From Mumia sp. Pv4-285 (lineage in GTDB: Bacteria; Actinomycetota; Actinomycetes; Propionibacteriales; Nocardioidaceae): a DNA stretch of 64,000 nucleotides. The notes under the pieces are model-generated. The model was not told the origin of the DNA, ran no database searches, and worked only from the letters and a program-made list of their open reading frames with translations. The stretch is from assembly GCF_041320275.1 (NCBI RefSeq), contig NZ_CP162023.1, positions 1 to 64,000 on the forward strand, read 5' to 3'. The translations under genes and the position numbers were made by a program. Of this stretch, positions 1-13,570 are shown piece by piece. Each line of letters begins with the position of its first letter. The first letter of the stretch is position 1.

Positions 1-1638
1 ATGGACGACCAGCTGACGCCACCCAGCAACCGGCAGGAGCCCGAGCCTCAATCGAGTGACACAGGCGACGCCGAGGCGTTGCGCAGCCGGTGGAACGCGA
101 TCACGGAGGTGCTGCCCGTCACCACCCGAGCGTGGGTCACCAGCTCCGTCCCGATCACGCTGCACGAGAACACGCTGCTCGTGGGAGTCCCCAACGACTT
201 CACGCGGACCCAGATGGAAGCGCGCCTGCGCCCCCAGCTCGAGCGCGCACTCTCGGACTCGTTCGGGCGGGAGATCCGCATCGCCGTCACCGTCGACCCC
301 GACGTGCTTCCAGCGTCGCAGCCGCAGGACGACGAAGAAATCGTCTTGTCGACAAAGCGCGAAAGTGACATCGATCGGCTGGGTGAGCCGGTCCAGCGGG
401 AGGCGTACGAGCCGACGCCGGCTCCCCGCATCCCCGAGGCCACGGACCCCGCCGCGCAGTCCCTCTCGCAGCCGGCGCCGCACGTCTCGCCGCACCGCCA
501 GCTTGCGGATCCGGAGCCGTCGCTGCTCGAGGACTCGACCCCGGCCTTCGTCCCGACCACCAGCCAGGCCCGCCCCCCGCAGCACGTGCGCGCGGCGGAG
601 ACGCGTCTCAACCCGCGCTACCACTTCGAGAACTTCGTGATCGGATCGTCCAACCGCTTCGCGCACGCAGCCGCCGTCGCCGTCGCCGAGGCCCCCGGCA
701 GGGCCTACAACCCGCTGATGATCTACGGCGAGTCGGGCCTCGGCAAGACGCACCTCCTCCACGCGATCGGCCACTACGTGCGCAGCCTCTACGCGAACGC
801 ACGTGTGCGCTACGTCAGCACCGAGGAGTTCACCAACGACTTCATCAACGCGATCCGCGACGACAAGATGCCGGCACTGCAGCGTCGGTACCGCGACACC
901 GACGTCCTCCTCATCGACGACATCCAGTTCCTCGAAGGGAAGATCCAGACCCAGGAGGAGTTCTTCCACACGTTCAACACGCTCCACGGGTCGAACAAGC
1001 AGATCGTCATCACGTCGGACCGCCCGCCACGAGGGCTGGAGTCGCTCGAGGACCGCCTTCGGAGCCGGTTCGAATGGGGGCTCACCACCGATGTCCAGCC
1101 GCCGGACCTCGAGACACGCATCGCGATCCTCAGCAAAAAGGCTGAGATCGAGAAGCTGACGGTGCCGCCCGAGGTCCTCGAGTTCATCGCCAGCCGCATC
1201 CAGACCAACATCCGCGAGCTCGAGGGCGCCCTCATCCGTGCCACCGCGTTCGCCAGCCTCAACCACCAGGCCGTCGACCTGCCACTGGCAGAGATCGTCC
1301 TCAAGGACCTCATCCCCGAGGGCGGCGAACCCGAGATCACAGCGGGGCTGATCATCGCTCAGACGGCCTCCTACCTGGAGTACTCGATCGAGGAGATCTG
1401 CGGCGCGAGCCGGTCCCGCGGCCTCGTGCAGGCGCGGCAGATCGCGATGTACCTGTGCCGGGAGCTCACCGAGCTGTCCCTGCCCAAGATCGGGCAGCAC
1501 TTCGGCGGGCGAGACCACACCACCGTCATGCATGCCGACCGCAAGATCCGCACACTGATGGCCGAACGCCGCGTGGTCTTCAACCACGTCACCGAGCTCA
1601 CCAACCGCATCAAGCAGCAGGCGCGCCAGGCCGGCTGA
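1..1638 (+). CDS. dnaA: Chromosomal replication initiator DnaA
   Basis: DnaA binds DnaA boxes at oriC, opens the duplex and loads the helicase. The 545-aa protein has the four-domain plan: an N-terminal interaction domain (about 1-90), a long Pro/Glu-rich linker typical of actinobacteria (about 100-205), an AAA+ ATPase with Walker [10 protein letters not shown] (about 242-250) and Walker [11 protein letters not shown] (from residue 301), and a C-terminal DNA-binding domain with the signature [11 protein letters not shown] (from residue 502). The window begins on its ATG, so the upstream promoter and RBS are not visible. A strong terminator follows, and the box-rich region lies between this gene and dnaN, the usual actinobacterial arrangement. 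Confidence 0.98.
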   Translation: MDDQLTPPSNRQEPEPQSSDTGDAEALRSRWNAITEVLPVTTRAWVTSSVPITLHENTLLVGVPNDFTRTQMEARLRPQLERALSDSFGREIRIAVTVDPDVLPASQPQDDEEIVLSTKRESDIDRLGEPVQREAYEPTPAPRIPEATDPAAQSLSQPAPHVSPHRQLADPEPSLLEDSTPAFVPTTSQARPPQHVRAAETRLNPRYHFENFVIGSSNRFAHAAAVAVAEAPGRAYNPLMIYGESGLGKTHLLHAIGHYVRSLYANARVRYVSTEEFTNDFINAIRDDKMPALQRRYRDTDVLLIDDIQFLEGKIQTQEEFFHTFNTLHGSNKQIVITSDRPPRGLESLEDRLRSRFEWGLTTDVQPPDLETRIAILSKKAEIEKLTVPPEVLEFIASRIQTNIRELEGALIRATAFASLNHQAVDLPLAEIVLKDLIPEGGEPEITAGLIIAQTASYLEYSIEEICGASRSRGLVQARQIAMYLCRELTELSLPKIGQHFGGRDHTTVMHADRKIRTLMAERRVVFNHVTELTNRIKQQARQAG

Positions 1639-1690
1639 GGCTCGTCAGACTCCGCGAGAGCGTTCACCATCGCTGCGCGAACGACCCGAT

Positions 1691-1735
1691 GGGGCCGGTA
1701 CGACACCCGTACCGGCCCCATTTTCTTGTCTTTCT
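1691..1735 (+). terminator. Rho-independent terminator of dnaA
   Basis: A perfect 12-bp stem (1691-1702 with 1708-1719, sequence GGGGCCGGTACG and its complement) closes a 5-nt loop and is followed by a T-rich tail (ATTTTCTTGTCTTT). It separates dnaA transcription from the origin region. Confidence 0.9.
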
Positions 1736-1740
1736 GAACT

Positions 1741-2011
1741 ACCCACACCTGGGGATACACCTGGGGATAACGGCACGACTTCATGCACAGGGCTGCTCAC
1801 AACGGTGCACGCCCTGGGGAGGCCGGTCTCGTCGTCCACCGGTCCACACAGCCACGCGCTGCGTCGTCCACATCGTTCGCGCAGGCAAAAAGCCGCCCTG
1901 ACCTGGAAGGACAACAGTTATCCACGTCGTGCACAGGACCTACTCCTATGGTGAGAACATCAATCTCTCGAGATTCGTTCGAAGTCATCCACAGGCCGAA
2001 CCTGGGGATGA
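1741..2011. other. oriC: Probable chromosomal origin oriC (dnaA-dnaN intergenic)
   Basis: The 489-bp gap between dnaA and dnaN has no gene. It holds several 9-mers close to the actinobacterial DnaA box TT(A/G)TCCACA. On the plus strand: TTATCCACG at 1918-1926, TCATCCACA at 1985-1993 and TCGTCCACA at 1864-1872. On the minus strand: TTATCCCCA at 1762-1770, TCATCCCCA at 2003-2011 and GTATCCCCA at 1750-1758. Weaker matches sit at 1832-1840 and 1840-1848. The stretch near 1950-2060 is less GC-rich than its surroundings and could be the unwinding region; that part is inference. Confidence 0.85.
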
Positions 2012-2127
2012 CGAATGACAAGATCCCTGAGTGGTCGCCGGAGCCGCAGCCGTGGCAGGATTCCAGGAAACATGTCATTCCCTCGGCCGAGTCGTGGCCG
2101 GGACCACCCGTCCGGAGGCACATCGCT

Positions 2128-3270
2128 GTGAAGTTCCGCATCGACCGCGACGCCTTGGCCGACGCAGTCGCCTGGACGGCTCGGAGCCTGCCGACCCGCC
2201 CGACCGTCCCCGTGCTCGCCGGCCTGATGGTCGAGAGCACCGACGCCGGCATCGCCCTCTCGGGCTTCGACTACGAGACCTCGGCCCGCTCCACCGTCGA
2301 CGCCGACGTCGCCGACGACGGGCGCGCTCTCGTCTCGGGCCGACTCCTCGCCGACATCTGCAAGTCGCTCCCGGCTCGACCGGTCGACGTCTCCGTGGAC
2401 GGCACCAAGGTCTCTCTGGTGTGCGGGAGCAGCCGGTTCAGCCTCCAGACCATGCCGGTCGAGGACTACCCGCAGCTCCCGACGATGCCGACGTCGTCCG
2501 GCACCGTGAGCTCCGACGACTTCGCCACGGCCGTGGCCCAGGCCGTCGCCGCTGCGGGCCGCGACGACGTGCTCCAGCTCCTGACCGGCGTCCGGATCGA
2601 GCTCGAGGGCTCGACGATCTCGCTGCTCGCCACCGACCGCTTCCGGGCCAGCCTGCGTGAGCTGTCGTGGTTCCCCGAGTCGCCAGACGCCTCCGCGACG
2701 GCGGTCGTGCCGGCCAAGACCCTGTCCGACATCGCCAAGTCGTTCACCGCGGGCGGAGAGCTGACGATGGCCGTGGCCACGGGCGATCAGGGTCCGGGAC
2801 TCATCGGCTTCGAAGGCTCGACGTCCTCCGGGACGCGCCGCACGACGACGCGGATGCTGGAGGGCGAGTTCCCGAAGGTGCGTCAGCTGTTCGCCGCCAA
2901 CGCGCTCACCGTCGCCTACGTCGACCGCCAGGAGCTCATCGACGCGGTGCGTCGAGTCTCACTGGTCGCCGAGCGCAACACTCCGGTCCGCCTCACGTTC
3001 TCCGACGGTCAGGTCCTGCTCGAGTCGGGCAGCGGCGACGACGCCCAGGCGCAGGAGACGCTCGAGGCGCGCGTCGACGGTGACGACATCGTCGTCGGCT
3101 TCAACCCGACGTTCCTCCTCGAGGGCCTCCAAGTCATGACGGAGCCGGCCGTCCACCTGTCGTTCACGCAGGCGAGCCGCCCGGCGACGCTGGCCGGCGT
3201 CCAGGAGCTCGGCGGCGAGCCCAACACGTCCTTCCGGTACCTCATCATGCCGATGCGGCTGCCGGGCTGA
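2128..3270 (+). CDS. dnaN: DNA polymerase III beta sliding clamp
   Basis: The clamp encircles DNA and tethers the replicative polymerase. The 380-aa product has the usual three-repeat clamp length, opening with the typical KFRIDRDALADAVAWTARSLP and ending YLIMPMRLPG, where the M-P-M-R/P-L-P tail is characteristic of DnaN. The frame stays open much further upstream (to 1783), but that stretch is the origin. I chose GTG at 2128 because GGAGG at 2114-2118 lies 9 nt ahead and the homologous start follows at once. It is transcribed towards gnd and recF, in the conserved actinobacterial order. Confidence 0.97.
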   Translation: MKFRIDRDALADAVAWTARSLPTRPTVPVLAGLMVESTDAGIALSGFDYETSARSTVDADVADDGRALVSGRLLADICKSLPARPVDVSVDGTKVSLVCGSSRFSLQTMPVEDYPQLPTMPTSSGTVSSDDFATAVAQAVAAAGRDDVLQLLTGVRIELEGSTISLLATDRFRASLRELSWFPESPDASATAVVPAKTLSDIAKSFTAGGELTMAVATGDQGPGLIGFEGSTSSGTRRTTTRMLEGEFPKVRQLFAANALTVAYVDRQELIDAVRRVSLVAERNTPVRLTFSDGQVLLESGSGDDAQAQETLEARVDGDDIVVGFNPTFLLEGLQVMTEPAVHLSFTQASRPATLAGVQELGGEPNTSFRYLIMPMRLPG

Positions 3271-3340
3271 CCTCCCCCACAGCACCCGCACGTCCTGAGC
3301 GTGCAGCCTCGAGGACCCGTACCCAGCACGAAGGAGAGCC

Positions 3341-4216
3341 ATGGACATCGGACTGATCGGTCTGGGCAAGATGGGCGGCAACATGCGCGAGCGCATGCGC
3401 CGAGCCGGCATCACCGTCGTCGGGTACGACCGCAACCCGGACCTCGCCGACGTCGCGTCCCTCGGAGCACTCGTCGAGGCGCTCCCCTCGCCGAAGGTCC
3501 TCTGGGTGATGGTCCCTGCTGGTGACCCGACCCACGAGACCATCGCGCAGCTCCGTGACCTGCTCGGGCAAGGCGACGTCGTGGTCGACGGAGGCAACTC
3601 CCGGTGGACCGACGACCTCCGGCACGCCGGCGAGCTCTCCGAGAAGGGCATCGGGTTCGTCGACTGCGGCGTGAGCGGTGGCGTCTGGGGCCTGACCGAG
3701 GGTTACGCCCTCATGGTCGGCGGTGCCCCCGACGACATCGCCAAGGTGCAGCCGGCCTTCGACGCGCTCCGTCCGAGCCCCACGACCGGGTTCGTCCGCG
3801 CGGGCAGCGTAGGCGCGGGGCACTTCTCCAAGATGGTCCACAACGGCATCGAGTACGCGATGATGCAGGCGTACGCCGAGGGCTACGAGCTCCTCGAGAA
3901 GGTCGACCTGGTCGACGACGTCACCGAGGTGTTCGGCTCGTGGCGCGAGGGCACCGTCGTACGCTCCTGGCTGCTCGACCTGCTGGTCAAGGCGCTCGAG
4001 GAGGACCCTGGCCTCGCGAAGATCCGCGGCTACGCGGAGGACTCGGGCGAGGGCCGGTGGACGGTCGAGGCGGCGATCGACAACGCCGTGCCGACGCCCG
4101 CGATCGCCGCGTCCCTCTTCGCGCGGTTCTCGTCGCGACAGGACGACTCGCCTGCGATGAAGGCGATCGCCGCGATGCGCAACCAGTTCGGCGGCCACGC
4201 GGTGAAGTCGGAGTAG
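3341..4216 (+). CDS. gnd: 6-phosphogluconate dehydrogenase, decarboxylating (short form)
   Basis: Oxidises and decarboxylates 6-phosphogluconate to ribulose 5-phosphate in the oxidative pentose phosphate pathway, with NAD(P)+. The 291-aa protein starts with the Rossmann glycine motif [10 protein letters not shown], and has VVDGGNSRW and the substrate-site CGVSGGVWG, with [13 protein letters not shown] carrying the catalytic Lys. It is the short dimer/tetramer class (about 300 aa) rather than the 470-aa form. GAAGGAGAG precedes the ATG. A gnd gene between dnaN and recF is a recurrent actinobacterial arrangement; why it is kept there is not known. Confidence 0.95.
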   Translation: MDIGLIGLGKMGGNMRERMRRAGITVVGYDRNPDLADVASLGALVEALPSPKVLWVMVPAGDPTHETIAQLRDLLGQGDVVVDGGNSRWTDDLRHAGELSEKGIGFVDCGVSGGVWGLTEGYALMVGGAPDDIAKVQPAFDALRPSPTTGFVRAGSVGAGHFSKMVHNGIEYAMMQAYAEGYELLEKVDLVDDVTEVFGSWREGTVVRSWLLDLLVKALEEDPGLAKIRGYAEDSGEGRWTVEAAIDNAVPTPAIAASLFARFSSRQDDSPAMKAIAAMRNQFGGHAVKSE

Positions 4217-4226
4217 CCAGAGGATC

Positions 4227-5372
4227 GTGCACGTCACCCACCTCTCGCTCCACGACTTCCGTTCCTATCCCGAACTCGAGCTCGCCCTCGAACCAGGAGC
4301 CAGTGCCTTCATCGGCGCCAACGGTCAGGGCAAGACCAACCTGGTCGAGGCGATCGACTACCTCGCGACCCTGGGATCGCACCGTGTCGCCGCCGACGCA
4401 CCCCTGGTCCGAGTGGGAGCCGAGCGTGCGGTCGTACGTGCGTCGGTCGAGCGAGGCGACCGCGCGGCGCTGCTGGAGATCGAGATCACGCCGGGCCGGT
4501 CCAACCGGGCGCGGGTCAACCGCGGCCCGCTCCCCCGCCCGCGCGACCTGCTCGGATGGCTGAGGTCGGTGGTCTTCTCTCCCGAGGATCTTCGCCTCGT
4601 CAAGGGTGACCCGAGCGACCGGCGTCACTTCCTCGACGCCCTCCTGGTCCTGCGCTCACCACGGTTCGCCGGTGTGCGCGCCGACTACGACCGCGCGCTG
4701 CGACAGCGCAACTCGCTGCTCAAGACCGCACGGCAGGCCGGACGCGGGGGCGGCGCGCTCGACACGCTCGACGTCTGGGACGGCCAGCTCGCGACCTTCG
4801 GCGGCGAGCTTCTTGCGGCCCGTCTCGCCCTGCTCGACGAGCTCGGTCCCTACCTCGCCGAGGCGTACCGTGACGTCGCCGCGTCGGCGGCCGCCGAGCG
4901 CATCGCCGCGGTGGCGACGTACAAGCCGTCGTTCGCGCATCCCGACACGCGCGACCGCGACGTCCTCCGCGAGGCGATGGCCGCCGAGATGCGAGAGCGC
5001 CGACGTGACGAGATCGACCGGGGGATCAGCCTCGTCGGCCCCCACCGTGACGAGGTCGTGCTCTCTCTCGGGGACCTCCCGGCGAAGGGGTACGCGAGCC
5101 ACGGCGAGTCGTGGTCGTTCGCGCTCGCACTGCGCCTGGCGTCGTACGACCTCTTGCGCGCCGACGGCGACGACCCGATCCTGATCCTGGACGACGTGTT
5201 CGCCGAGCTCGACCGTGACCGGCGATCGCACCTGGCCGCGCGGGTGACCGACGCGGAGCAGGTGCTCGTGACGGCCGCGGTCGCCGAGGACGTGCCCGCA
5301 GGGCTTCGCGGGCGGCGGTACGACGTCGGTGCCGGCACGGCGACGCGCGCGGAGGAGGCGACAGATGCCTGA
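4227..5372 (+). CDS. recF: DNA replication and repair protein RecF
   Basis: RecF is an SMC/ABC-type ATPase that helps load RecA on gapped DNA with RecO and RecR. The 381-aa protein begins [17 protein letters not shown] and has Walker [11 protein letters not shown] (about residues 29-37), the RecF-type [20 protein letters not shown] segment, and a C-terminal Walker B/D-loop [17 protein letters not shown] at 4227 is used, 10 nt after the gnd stop. The 3' end overlaps the next gene by 8 bp, indicating co-transcription and translational coupling. Confidence 0.97.
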   Translation: MHVTHLSLHDFRSYPELELALEPGASAFIGANGQGKTNLVEAIDYLATLGSHRVAADAPLVRVGAERAVVRASVERGDRAALLEIEITPGRSNRARVNRGPLPRPRDLLGWLRSVVFSPEDLRLVKGDPSDRRHFLDALLVLRSPRFAGVRADYDRALRQRNSLLKTARQAGRGGGALDTLDVWDGQLATFGGELLAARLALLDELGPYLAEAYRDVAASAAAERIAAVATYKPSFAHPDTRDRDVLREAMAAEMRERRRDEIDRGISLVGPHRDEVVLSLGDLPAKGYASHGESWSFALALRLASYDLLRADGDDPILILDDVFAELDRDRRSHLAARVTDAEQVLVTAAVAEDVPAGLRGRRYDVGAGTATRAEEATDA

Positions 5373-5967
5373 GGACCAGGCGCAGCCGGACGACGGCACG
5401 GCCGACCCCGACCGCGCGGCCTCGGCCGAGCGCGGCGACGTGCCCGAGCCGGGCAGTGCCGAGCCGGAGCACCGCTCGGACGGCATCGAGCTCGCGCGCA
5501 GCATCGCCCGCTCCTACCGCGGCATCGGCCCGGCAGCCCCGCGTGGCGGGAAGGGCCGCCCGCGTCGCAGGAAGCGGACCACGCCCAGTGCGTCGGGCGC
5601 ACACCCGGACGACCGGGATCCGCAGCTGCTCGAGTCGACGCTCGACCGCCTGGTCAGCGAGCACGGGTGGGACACGGAGGTCGCCGTGCACGGGCTGTTC
5701 GGCCGGTGGGCCGAGATCGTCGGCTCCGACATCGCCGAGCACTGCCGACCGGAGGCGTACGACGACGGACAGCTCACCGTGCTCGCCGACTCGACGGCGT
5801 GGGCGACCCAGCTCCGGCTGCTCGCACCCACCGTCGTCGGCCGGCTCAACGAGCGCCTCGGGGACGGTACGGTCACGCGGATCAACGTCCGCGGTCCCCA
5901 AGGACCGACCTGGGCGAAGGGTGCGTTGCGAGTCCGCGGACGCGGCCCCCGAGACACCTACGGGTGA
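5365..5967 (+). CDS. DUF721 protein, DciA-like helicase-loading factor
   Basis: The 200-aa product belongs to the DUF721 family found next to recF throughout actinobacteria. DciA members interact with the replicative helicase DnaB and are thought to take the role of DnaC. The conserved core is about residues 80-180 ([25 protein letters not shown], shown here only in part as [19 protein letters not shown]), and ends in the KH-like part with [19 protein letters not shown]. The N-terminal third is disordered and acidic. ATG at 5365 overlaps the recF stop and has GGAGGAGG 6 nt ahead; a longer frame starting at 5329 is unlikely. Confidence 0.88.
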   Translation: MPEDQAQPDDGTADPDRAASAERGDVPEPGSAEPEHRSDGIELARSIARSYRGIGPAAPRGGKGRPRRRKRTTPSASGAHPDDRDPQLLESTLDRLVSEHGWDTEVAVHGLFGRWAEIVGSDIAEHCRPEAYDDGQLTVLADSTAWATQLRLLAPTVVGRLNERLGDGTVTRINVRGPQGPTWAKGALRVRGRGPRDTYG

Positions 5968-5981
5968 GCAGGCGCCGCGCG

Positions 5982-6833
5982 TCAGCGCGCGAAGACCGAC
6001 GACAGCCTGTCGAACACCGCGACCGACAGCGCGGTCGCGAAGCCGAGCATGGCCATGACTCCTGCGGCGGGTCCGAGTCCTGACCAGCCGCCGTCGGGTC
6101 GTACGCCGATGACGAGGAGTGCGGCGCCCGCGGCGGCAGCACCGAGGAGCGCGAGGCCGAGCGAGCCGAGGAACGTGCCTGCAGGGGGGCCGCCGCGTCG
6201 GGACGCGAGGACGAGAACGACCGCGGCACCCCAGAGGAGACCGACGGCGAGCGCGGCCAGGACGTCGGCCGGCCGGTGCCAGCCGGCGACGACGGTCGAG
6301 ACGCCTGTCAGGACGACGACGGCCGAACCTGCCATGACCACCAGCCAGCGGAGCGCGACCGGTGCGACGAGGAGTGCTGCGAGGACGAGGGAGATCGCTG
6401 CGGTGGTGTGACCGCTCGGGAGGCTGTTGACGTGCCACCCGTAGCTGTAGTCCGGGCGGTCGAGGATGGCGCGCTTGAGGAGCTGCGTCGTCACGTTGGC
6501 GCCGACGAGCAGGGCGACGGCACCGAGCGCCGCGGCAAAACGGCGGCGGATGACAGCCATCGCGACCAGCACGGCCATGGCGGCAGCCATCGTGCCGATC
6601 GACAGGTAGCCGAGGACCGACAGAAGGTGCTCGAGCGCCTCGCGCCGGGCGTACACCGCCTCCATGGCGGACTGGTCGAGGCGCTGGCCCGCACGCGTCT
6701 CCAGCAGGTAGGAGACCACGAGGTAGAGGCTCGTGCCCGAGACCACGAGCAGCCCGAGGGCAGCAGCGATGGTCCGCCCGCGTCCAGGGGTGCGCGACGC
6801 GGACGGCGCGGGCGCGACCGTCGATGGTGCCAT
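5982..6833 (-). CDS. PAP2-family membrane phosphatase
   Basis: A 283-aa integral membrane protein of the type-2 phosphatidic acid phosphatase superfamily. The three catalytic motifs are visible: K-x6-RP as KRAILDRPD, PSGH as SLPSGHT, and the S-x-x-x-x-x-x-H motif as GVSTVVAGWHRPADV (His and Asp present). About six hydrophobic segments surround them. Members dephosphorylate lipid phosphates such as undecaprenyl pyrophosphate or phosphatidic acid; the substrate here cannot be told. It is the only reverse-strand gene in the replication block and is convergent with the dciA-like gene, with 14 bp between the stops. Confidence 0.88.
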   Translation of the reverse strand: MAPSTVAPAPSASRTPGRGRTIAAALGLLVVSGTSLYLVVSYLLETRAGQRLDQSAMEAVYARREALEHLLSVLGYLSIGTMAAAMAVLVAMAVIRRRFAAALGAVALLVGANVTTQLLKRAILDRPDYSYGWHVNSLPSGHTTAAISLVLAALLVAPVALRWLVVMAGSAVVVLTGVSTVVAGWHRPADVLAALAVGLLWGAAVVLVLASRRGGPPAGTFLGSLGLALLGAAAAGAALLVIGVRPDGGWSGLGPAAGVMAMLGFATALSVAVFDRLSSVFAR

Positions 6834-7061
6834 GCCATCTACCTTGCCGCATCACGCAACTTCGTCCGAGAGCCGCATCCCGAGAGCGGGTCTGTGTGAG
6901 GGCCTGTGTGCGGTCCTCGGCGGACCAGGGGCGCATACAGGGCATCGGTCGACGGGTCCCAGGCGACCACAGACGCCCTCTGTGGCCTCTCACAACCCTC
7001 CTCGCCTGGCTGCCGCCCCCAGTCCAGCGAGGAGGATGCCTGTAGAAGGGCCTCAACCGGC

Positions 7062-7124
7062 TACACTGGATCAGTCGCGTCCCGACCGCGCTCGCCCCGG
7101 CAGCGAGCCGCCAAGGTCGGGACG
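7062..7124 (+). promoter_or_regulatory. gyrB promoter and structured 5' leader
   Basis: The 343-bp gap 6834-7176 has no gene. A -10-like TACACT lies at 7062-7067, giving a leader of about 100 nt. The leader contains a two-part hairpin: an outer 10-bp stem (7078-7087 CGTCCCGACC with 7115-7124 GGTCGGGACG) and an inner 6-bp stem (7090-7095 GCTCGC with 7103-7108 GCGAGC). There is no T-run after it, so it is not an evident terminator. The SD is AAGGAGG at about 7160-7166. Upstream (6840-7030) I see only weak repeats. Confidence 0.55.
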
Positions 7125-7140
7125 TCTGCGAGTTCCGTGA

Positions 7141-9240
<2,100 letters not shown>

Positions 9241-9377
9241 GAGGAGTGAGGCGGAGAGATGGGCGCGAGGAACGAGCGGCCATCCGGAGCCGAGCCCCGC
9301 AACAGGTGTCCACAACAAGCACAGTCATCGAGCACGAACTGACCCACACAGACTGACCCGTACGAAGGAAGCCTCTC

Positions 9378-11941
<2,564 letters not shown>

Positions 11942-11945
<4 letters not shown>

Positions 11946-13087
11946 CGGACCGCAAGCCGAACCCCTCGGCTCCCGAGCGGCCGCGGCAGAGCGCGCCCGA
12001 CAGCAGCGCCACCAACGGTGGCCAGCGTCGACCCGCTCAGCCCACGCCAGGGAGCCTGAACGGGGGTCGTCCGGCGCAGCGGCCTTCGAGCCCTCCTGCC
12101 CCGCCGACGCCGTCGGCGTCCCCGGCAGGGTCGAACGGCCGACCGCAGCAGGCTCCGCCCCCGGCGGCCCCGGAACGGCCCGCACCGACTGCAACGCCGT
12201 CTGCTCCTCAGCCGCCGCAGCAGCCCGCTCCACGTTCGGCCCAGCCCGCCCCGCCGCAGGGACAGGGCCGCACCGGTGCGCCGAGTGCTGCGCCTGCGCA
12301 GCGGCCCGGTGGCCCGGCTCAGCAGCAGACGGCGCCCCCGCAGCAGCCGAAGCCCGCGCAGCCGAACCCGGCCAAGCCGGCCCAGGCCCCTGCACAGCAG
12401 GGCCAGCCGTCCGCGCCGGCGCCCGACTCGCGTCAGAAGCCCGCCGTGCAGGCAGGCGCTGCCGCGGCGGCAGCCTCCGCTGGCGCCGTCGCCGCCCGCA
12501 AGGGTGACGAGTCGACCTCAGCGACGCCGAAGGCCCCCGTCCAGACCGCCGGATCGATCGCCGAGGCCGAGGCCAAGGCCTCCGAGGCCACGACGGTGAG
12601 CCAGCCCGTCGTGTCGGTGCCGACCGTGGCCCCGGCCGAGCAGGCCCGCACCGGCAAGCAGCGCCGGCCCAAGCCGTACGACGAGGCTCCGACCCAGAAG
12701 AAGGCCCCCGCCAAGGGCACGACCCGGAAGGCACGCCTGCGTGTCCACCGCGTCGATCCCTGGTCCGTGATGAAGATGTCGTTCGCGTTGGCGATCGCCC
12801 TCGGGATCGTCACGGTCGTCGCCGTCACGCTCGTGTGGGCGGTCCTCGGCGCCGCCGGCGTCTGGGACGCGATCAACTCGACCGTGGCGACGGTCCTCAA
12901 CGACAACGCTGACGCGTTCGACATCGGCGAGTACGTCGGGTTCGGCCGCATCATCGGTCTGACCATCGTCATCGCGGCCATCGATGTCATCCTCATCACT
13001 GCGCTGGCCACCGTCGGAGCCTTCCTCTACAACCTCGCGGCCCAGCTCCTCGGTGGTTTCGAGGTCACCCTCGCCGAGGACGAGTGA
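11942..13087 (+). CDS. DUF3566 membrane protein with long Pro/Gln/Ala-rich N-terminus
   Basis: A 381-aa protein in the place of M. tuberculosis Rv0007. Residues 1 to about 255 are low complexity, dominated by Pro, Gln and Ala, and probably disordered and cytoplasmic. The DUF3566 domain follows ([20 protein letters not shown] onward), with two transmembrane segments: one at [22 protein letters not shown] (given here only as [18 protein letters not shown]) and one at [19 protein letters not shown]. The function is not known. Coupling to gyrA by a 4-bp overlap is conserved in actinobacteria. GC-rich repeats in the N-terminus produce long false frames on both strands. Confidence 0.9.
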
Positions 13088-13093
13088 CACGTC

Positions 13094-13141
13094 ACCTGGT
13101 GCTGCCCGACCCCGATTTGGGCGGGCGCCCGAGCACCAGGT
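13094..13141 (+). terminator. Terminator after the gyrBA-DUF3566 operon
   Basis: A 10-bp stem (ACCTGGTGCT at 13094-13103 with AGCACCAGGT at 13132-13141) encloses a second GC-rich stem (GCCCG/CGGGC). AAAGTCTCC follows, so the T-run is poor. A separate 8-bp inverted repeat (13145-13152 with 13165-13172) comes just before tRNA-Ile. Confidence 0.7.
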
Positions 13142-13175
13142 AAAGTCTCCGACGGTTCACCGCATCGGAGACCGA

Positions 13176-13250
13176 GGGCCTATAGCTCAGCTTGGTTAGA
13201 GCGCTTCCCTGATAAGGAAGAGGTCACAGGTTCAAGTCCTGTTAGGCCCA
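13176..13250 (+). tRNA. tRNA-Ile(GAT)
   Basis: A complete 75-nt cloverleaf. The acceptor stem GGGCCTA (13176-13182) pairs with TAGGCCC (13243-13249), and the discriminator is A. The anticodon stem CTTCC/GGAAG holds the loop with GAT at 13211-13213, and GGTTCAAGTCC marks the T arm. CCA is not encoded. tRNA-Ile followed by tRNA-Ala after gyrA is the standard actinobacterial arrangement. Confidence 0.97.
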
Positions 13251-13277
13251 CTCGACCCCCACCTAGAGGAGTGTCAG

Positions 13278-13394
13278 ATGAAGAAGCTCGTGATCGCCGC
13301 TGTCGCCGCTGCTGGTCTCTTCGTGGTGGTGAACCGGAAGAAGAAGGCCGGGAGCACTGCTCAGCCGTGGGCAGACACGACCGACAAGGTCTGA
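13278..13394 (+). CDS. DLW-39-type mini-protein
   Basis: A 38-aa frame between tRNA-Ile and tRNA-Ala: MKKLVIAAVAAAGLFVVVNR, then a basic KKK, then a short polar tail containing A-Q-P-W-A-D. A hydrophobic segment of about 15 residues flanked by lysines suggests a single-pass membrane peptide. It begins with ATG at 13278, 7 nt after GAGGAG-like AGAGGAG. Actinobacteria often carry a small protein of about 39 residues here, catalogued as the DLW-39 family and named for an Asp-Leu-Trp motif; in this copy that region reads Q-P-W, so membership rests on position, size and layout. Function unknown. Confidence 0.75.
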   Translation: MKKLVIAAVAAAGLFVVVNRKKKAGSTAQPWADTTDKV

Positions 13395-13429
13395 CTGACC
13401 GCCAGGCGCACCTTGCGCCGGCGCCGTCC

Positions 13430-13502
13430 GGGGCTGTGGCGCAATTGGTAGCGCACCTGCTTTGCAAGCAGGGGGTTAGGGGTTCGAGTCCCCTCAGCTC
13501 CA
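13430..13502 (+). tRNA. tRNA-Ala(TGC)
   Basis: A 73-nt cloverleaf. Acceptor GGGGCTG (13430-13436) pairs with CAGCTCC (13495-13501) and includes the G3:U70 wobble that identifies tRNA-Ala; the discriminator is A. The anticodon stem CCTGC/GCAGG presents TGC at 13463-13465, and GGTTCGAGTCC is the T loop region. CCA is not encoded. Confidence 0.97.
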
Positions 13503-13514
13503 CCGAAGACGCAT

Positions 13515-13551
13515 GACGAACACCCTTGGCCGATGGCCGAGGGTGTTCGTC
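13515..13551. terminator. Bidirectional terminator between tRNA-Ala and the amidotransferase gene
   Basis: An 11-bp stem GACGAACACCC/GGGTGTTCGTC (13515-13525 with 13541-13551) encloses a second short stem closed by a GAT loop. It lies between tRNA-Ala on the plus strand and the stop of the convergent amidotransferase gene, so it could serve both. Confidence 0.8.
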
Positions 13552-13570
13552 GTCTCGCGGCCGGGTGGGC

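Noticed and set aside
1783-2127. An N-terminal extension of dnaN
   Set aside because: The extension covers the DnaA boxes, and the RBS and homologous start lie at 2128.
12000-12500. Tandem repeat array in the DUF3566 N-terminus
   Set aside because: Pro/Gln/Ala-rich composition without a regular period.
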